A stretch of DNA of 64,000 bases. Source: Mytilus edulis. Lineage: Eukaryota > Mollusca > Bivalvia > Mytilida > Mytilidae. A program made the position numbers and the translations under genes. Under the pieces are notes generated by a model. The model saw nothing but the letters and a program-made list of their open reading frames with translations, made no database searches and had not been told where the DNA came from. The stretch lies in NCBI RefSeq assembly GCF_963676685.1, contig NC_092348.1, positions 30,975,386-31,039,385 of the forward strand. The letters run 5' to 3'. Below are positions 59,901-64,000 of the stretch, one piece after another (the stretch's first letter is position 1; each line of letters opens with the position of its first letter).

Positions 59901-60968
59901 TTACAGGCTGGGGTAGAAACAAAACTGAACAGTTCACAGTGTTATATATTTTTACTGTGTTCCTCTTTCTATTAAACAGAGCAGCTGTCATGAACACAAT
60001 GCTCGTCTAGCAGAAGTTCATAGCAAACCCCAATCTGACTTCTTGGTGAATCTGGCGAAAACTTATGGACCAGGTTTGCCTCTCTTTTATAATGATAAAA
60101 TATAATAAGTAACTGTGCAATTAAGAAAAAAATGTCACCAGACTTACTTGATGTCTGTAAACAAGGTCATCAATCATGACTGTGTAAGATACCATTTCAA
60201 AAAGGAAGGAGATCTTACATTTTAACATGCTACTGCATGGCATTGATTTGCTTCAATGTAAACTTGAATAAGCTTCTTAGTTTGATACAGGATAACAATC
60301 ATTTACTCATTTACTCTTAAACATAACACTGCAGGGGAAAACAACTTTTTATTATCGATTATAAATAATTTTAACATTATCAATTTTATTTCAGCATAAT
60401 CGCTTGAAGCACAACCTCTACAGCGAGCAAAAATGGTTGAAAACCTTTTTAACTTTATAGAGCTAATAGAAATAAAATAAACACATAATCAGAAAAAAAA
60501 TCAGAGCTTTGCCTGAGTGTGATGCATTTCTCATTTCTGACGGTTTGTATAAAAATTTAGAAAATATATGAGGTTCGATTCTCCATTATGAAACTTCCGT
60601 CTCTATGCAAAATGTAAAATATCAAAAATACCGAACTCCGAGGAAAATTCTAAACAGTATATCCATAAGTAAATGGCAATTTCAAAAACTCAAATACATC
60701 ATCGAACGAGATATGCAAATCAATACATCTATGTCTCATCTTATGTATATCAGGACAGAGTTACTGGCTTGGAGGTAGAGATGACGTAATTGAAGGAATT
60801 TGGATGTGGGCATCTGCAGATCAAGTGTTCAATTATACAGATTGGTATCCGGGTGAACCTTCTAATAGCGGTGGCAACGAGAACTGTTTGGTGTATGGTG
60901 CGGTTGCTTTGAAATGGAACGATACACCTTGTAGAAATGCATACAGATTTATTTGTGAAAAAGAGTAA
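50843..60968 (+). CDS. Secreted C-type lectin (four exons, 155 aa)
   Basis: The exons 50843-50906, 51386-51480, 59980-60073 and 60754-60968 join in frame (64+95+94+215 nt) with GT/AG borders. Residues 1-21 are a signal peptide (MANILSYLFSLFYCVAFSIL). One carbohydrate-recognition domain fills the rest. CPLGWYHYGKLCYFF opens it (Cys28-Cys39, long form). Cys56-Cys152 and Cys129-Cys144 are the expected other pairs. YWLGG stands for the WIGL motif, EPS at 119-121 takes the place of the mannose-type EPN, ENC is at 127-129, WND at 139-141 and FICE at 150-153. The calcium-site 2 residues are thus mostly kept, so calcium-dependent sugar binding is plausible. Such proteins act outside the cell in pathogen or food-particle recognition. 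Intron 2 is 8.5 kb and carries a 3.8-kb transposon. Confidence 0.87.
51386..51480 (+). CDS. C-type lectin exon 2 (start of domain)
   Basis: Acceptor TTTGCAG, donor GTAAGG; DKASSDCPLGWYHYGKLC then YFFSHESFDWFVSQ. Confidence 0.87.
52555..52765 (+). repeat. Family A repeat in lectin intron 2
   Basis: AGGGACGAAAAATACCAGAA to GCAGATCCTGCTCTACATAT. Confidence 0.75.
52800..52930 (-). repeat. SINE-like repeat family C, reversed copy
   Basis: GACGAAACGCGCGTCTGGCG and AAATTATAATCCTGGTACCT, the inverse of 4656-4740. Confidence 0.8.
53924..57703. mobile_element. Tc1/mariner-like non-autonomous transposon (3780 bp)
   Basis: Perfect 26-bp inverted ends begin CAGTACTTGCAACCTTAGGC. TA flanks both sides (53922-53923, 57704-57705). 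TA duplications and CAGT ends fit the Tc1/mariner superfamily. Inside each end is a subterminal zone of GATCGGTGA and TGACTGATCG repeats. A block GAACTTGACTGATCGGTGA is present in the same orientation at both ends (about 53961 and 57627), while GTCAGA/TCTGACGGAT is inverted. No transposase ORF is present; the centre is a 429-bp tandem array. It lies in intron 2 of the lectin gene. Confidence 0.85.
54490..56790 (+). repeat. 429-bp tandem array inside the transposon
   Basis: The marker GGAATAAGAATGCAGT (or a one-base variant) starts at 54495, 54925, 55353, 55782, 56210 and 56609, giving periods of 430, 428, 429, 428 and 399. The units contain ATTATTGACCGCCATTAAAT and TTGAGACAAGTCTTC. The units from 54925 and 55353 are nearly identical, the outer ones more diverged. 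Confidence 0.93.
58058..58119 (+). repeat. 31-bp tandem duplication
   Basis: CAGAAAGGAGTAGTCTTAGG and following bases repeated twice with three changes. Confidence 0.8.
59411..59556. mobile_element. Short MITE nested in another repeat
   Basis: Perfect inverted ends CACCTTATCGCTA / TAGCGATAAGGTG, 146 bp, with TA on each side. It splits a sequence reading GAGTTGTCTCA...GGCATACCAT, the usual end of a family B-like repeat. Confidence 0.75.
59980..60073 (+). CDS. C-type lectin exon 3
   Basis: Acceptor AAACAG, donor GTTTGC; SSCHEHNARLAEVHSKPQ then SDFLVNLAKTYGP, the helix 2 region. Confidence 0.87.
60754..60968 (+). CDS. C-type lectin exon 4 (ligand-binding part)
   Basis: Acceptor TATCAG; from GQSYWLGGRDD through EPS, WND and FICEKE to TAA at 60966-60968. 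Confidence 0.9.
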
Positions 60969-60999
60969 GAATAAATATATGTATTTTCATCAGAAAATA

Positions 61000-62090
61000 A
61001 TCTTAATATATAAAATTTTATTATTTATTTAACTTTCTACACGTTGATTGCTTTAGTATTAATTTAAACCGGCTTATTCCTGGTGACGGACAATAGGACA
61101 GAGTTTACATTGCAAATTATACAAAATAAAACACCTGATTCCTCTCTTTCAAATGTCTACCAGAAACAATAAATTTAAATAGATTTCATGTATTCGATAA
61201 TAATTCTTCTAACAATGTATAACTAGGAATTATATATTTCCTGACAATATCAATATATAATAATTAAGTAAACGCCTAAAAGTGTACACAACAACACCAA
61301 TAACACAAAAAAGGAACTATAAATGTAATTATTTATAAATATTTCGGAAAACAGATATCCTTCATCAGTGAATATGATTGTGATGTTGAATGAATCATAT
61401 ATCAGTCTACTTAGATTAAACTATAACAATCTTGAAATTTATACAATAAAAAAGTCAAACCGAACATCAGGTAAGACGATTGCACAATTCTACATATTTG
61501 TAAAACACGACATAGGTATTAAGGTAAAAAGACTAATTACATCAGAGAGTTCAAATATATGCTTTAAATAAAAATAACAATTTGAAAGCTTTAACGGTGA
61601 CGACAGTTATGATGTTACAAGAACGATTTCGTCAGTAAGAATTCCAAATAAACAGCACTAAACGATCTGTAAATATTTCAAATTTGACAATGGTAGAGAA
61701 GTCAAAACAGAGTCTTCGTATTTAAACATCGCAAACAAACGGCCGTTAACATATAATAATAAATGGTGACTAAGGTTAACTTGCTGAACGTGGCTTGGTA
61801 CTTTTACATCCCTAAACAAATTAAGCAATTTAAATGGGTATATTCTGCAGATTTATTTTAGAGATGAGTAAGGTAAAGAAATAAAAACAGAGACTGTTAT
61901 AATAAGTAATATAACCCAAATGTAAAGCACAGCATGGAGCCGAACATCTTTTCATTTATTCTATTGGGTGCCAAAGTTGTTAATTTTTTTTATCCAAAAT
62001 CTTTCCCGAGTGAGTCTATCCTCCCTAGACCAAACAGAGTTGTGGTCAATGAATGTAATGGTCTGTCGATTGAGATCTGCCTTAAGCTAG
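61000..62090. other. Region downstream of the lectin gene, nothing recognised
   Basis: A+T-rich. The short ORF at 61368-61571 has no protein family likeness. Confidence 0.45.
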
Positions 62091-62094
62091 GTTC

Positions 62095-62415
62095 ACACTA
62101 CCGATCAGATCAACTCGATGATCCCGATCGTCCAAATATCCACGACCAAGCAAGACTAAATTCTTGATCGGGCCTATTTACGACTTCTATCCGACTGCTT
62201 CACGACTATACAAAAACTTAACTCGACTCCTCGCGACTCCTTGATGACTCCATCACGACTCCAAGCCGACGACTAATTGAATTCATATTCGATAATTCCG
62301 ACCAATTCACGATCTCTACACGATTTTTACTCGACTAGCTAGACCAGATCGATTATACTCGATCTCAGTCTGATCTCGGCCAGACCAGATCGACTTGATC
62401 GCAAAGGTGTCGTAC
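62095..62415. repeat. Dense GATC / CGACT repeat cluster
   Basis: Starts AGGTTCACACTACCGATCAG. Over 320 bp it carries many CGACT, GATCG and ACGACT words on both strands (for example CTCGACTCCTCGCGACTCC). It resembles the subterminal zone of a DNA transposon. A partner end was not found in the window. Confidence 0.6.
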
Positions 62416-63329
62416 GGATAGTCGGGCATTGGTTCGGTATGTACAATTTTTGCATAAAATCGTCTGATTTTTTTTTAATCACCCGCTGCAGAAGAGGAGG
62501 CACTAATTGTTACCCTTGTCCGTCCGTGAGTACGTATACGTACGTTCCAACAATTAGTTTCCATTCTCTAATTTTATTTTGCCTCAAACTAATTTATGAA
62601 ACGTATACACAATGCTTCAATACATAGATCAAGTGCGAATTAGGGTGGCGTTACTTCGTTCATGGGTAATTACTCTTTATAACGCTATATGCAAGCATGG
62701 ACATTATCTGTGTCCCATGGACACATTTCCCGTTTATTTTGGTTAGATTTCGTAGTTCACAGATGGTCTGAGGAAAATTAGACATTTATAAATATCTACA
62801 TGGGAATAAAGCAGTTGTATTATTTGGCAAGGTGGTTAGAGCTCAGATAGACAGGTAAATAGCTGTGAGGATGCTTGAAGAGAGCGTAGAAGACGAAAAA
62901 AAAGGGTACACAGCAAAGGGAGCGGAGAAATATAGGTGACACAGTGACTGACACGGCGACCACTGTGTGGGCAGTGTAAATTGCAGTCACAAAAATATTG
63001 AACCCCAAAGAAAATTAAAAACGGAAAGTACCTAATCAAATGACAAAATCATAAGTATGAGAGACTTGAAGGAACTGAACAAAGAAGACCCCAATGGTTA
63101 TAAAAACTTCCTTAAAGTAAAGTAGGACGCTGATTTGTTATGGGAATTTTACTGCTCTTTTCTTCAAAATGATATTTGTCGCTGGATTAGTACTGATGTT
63201 AGATAGCAATATACATACATTTTACCATTCTCTTTTCCTTGCTTTCTTACAAATTAAGCATAAATGTACTGTTTGTGTTATATATGTGCATATGTATGTA
63301 ATCAGTATTGTCCATATATCTGATACCCA

Positions 63330-63510
63330 GTAGTTGAATGATTCAAGATATTTCTTTTTGGTGTATCCATGGCATCAACCTGCTTTGTTTTACTAATAAT
63401 ACTGCAAAAAGGGGTTAAAAATGTTACATATTTTCCCCAAAACTTGTCCAAAAGTAGAATTTCAATCCCCTGGATGATACCTTTTCTGAAACTTTAACAT
63501 AAATCTACCA
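63330..63510 (-). repeat. Interspersed repeat family F, copy 2
   Basis: GGTGTATCCATGGCATCAAC, AAAAAGGGGTTAAAAATGTT and GGATGATACCTTTTCTGAAA pair with 24980-25120. Confidence 0.6.
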
Positions 63511-63869
63511 CGAATTCAAATGAAAATTGTTTGTTTTTCGTCTTATTTCTTTTTGTGTAATTGCGTCAAAAAGCGAATGAAAAAAGTGTTTGTAAACATT
63601 CGATCGTACGGTGCCATATATTTGTTAATTTCTGTGTCATTTGGTGTCCTGTGCAGAGTTGTCTCATAAGCAATTATACAATTATAAAAAAACAATTTCT
63701 GGACATACGGATAATACGGACAGTCATACAAAAATAGCCCATTAAACAGGTAAATATAATATTGAGGTTACATAAGTCATCAGCTGTCTAATGAAGACTT
63801 TTAATGCACAATTACTTTATATTGAAAAATATGTGAGGCCCAAAATGCAGGATCTACTTTCCTTCCGGA

Positions 63870-64000
63870 ACGCATGAGATCATTCCAGGTTTTATAGGGT
63901 TTCGTGTTGCTAAGATTTTAGTTTTCTATGTTGTGTTATGTAGACTGCTGTTTGTCTTCTTATCGGCCTTCTTTTTCCATATGACTGTGTCCTATGTCGG
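63870..64000 (-). repeat. Family A repeat, cut by the window edge
   Basis: GCATGAGATCATTCCAGGTT, GGGTTTCGTGTTGCTAAG and TTTTCTATGTTGTGTTATGT. Confidence 0.7.

Noticed and set aside
62836..63039. Cysteine-rich minus-strand frame
   Set aside because: Overlaps another frame of equal length; no motif beyond composition.

Overview
The window looks like nuclear DNA of a bivalve mollusc, most likely a mytilid mussel. It is very A+T-rich, has no dense operon-like coding, and its genes are split by short exons and kilobase introns. It holds lineage-expanded innate-immunity families (C1q-domain and C-type lectin secreted proteins) and is packed with short interspersed repeats and MITEs that I associate with mussel genomes. 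The genus-level call is recognition from memory, not a computed match. A 100-N assembly gap lies at 25884-25983.

Layout. 1-4.6 kb: dispersed repeats, a frameshifted rhodopsin-like GPCR remnant (2443-2977) and a frameshifted SGNH-hydrolase-like ORF (3239-3893). 4.6-11.4 kb: a 6.5 kb satellite of 52-bp monomers with higher-order blocks, split near its left edge by a SINE-like repeat and abutting a broken Penelope-like reverse transcriptase (11376-12645). 12.6-16.9 kb: repeats and a minus-strand LINE reverse-transcriptase remnant.

17.0-30.4 kb: two head-to-tail minus-strand paralogues, each a three-exon secreted C1q-domain protein of 188 aa with a signal peptide, a short helical linker and a C1q globular head. 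Their introns differ by identifiable transposon insertions. A third, broken copy (41969-43143) lacks exon 1 and has a frameshift and a stop. Between them lie a retroelement tail (37.1-38.0 kb) and a decayed small-GTPase gene (38.3-40.7 kb, minus).

44.1-49.7 kb: a palindromic MITE and a 3.7 kb foldback-like element whose inverted ends contain tandem arrays of a perfect 12-bp palindrome. 50.8-61.0 kb: a complete plus-strand four-exon C-type lectin gene of 155 aa. Its second intron hosts a 3.78 kb TA-flanked, Tc1/mariner-like non-autonomous transposon filled with 429-bp tandem repeats. 61-64 kb: dispersed repeats and a cluster of GATC/CGACT repeats.

The three intact genes (two C1q, one lectin) all encode small secreted proteins of families used for pattern recognition. 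Everything else is gene debris or mobile DNA. No gene system without a known counterpart was found; the most distinctive objects are the two structured non-autonomous elements and the higher-order satellite.
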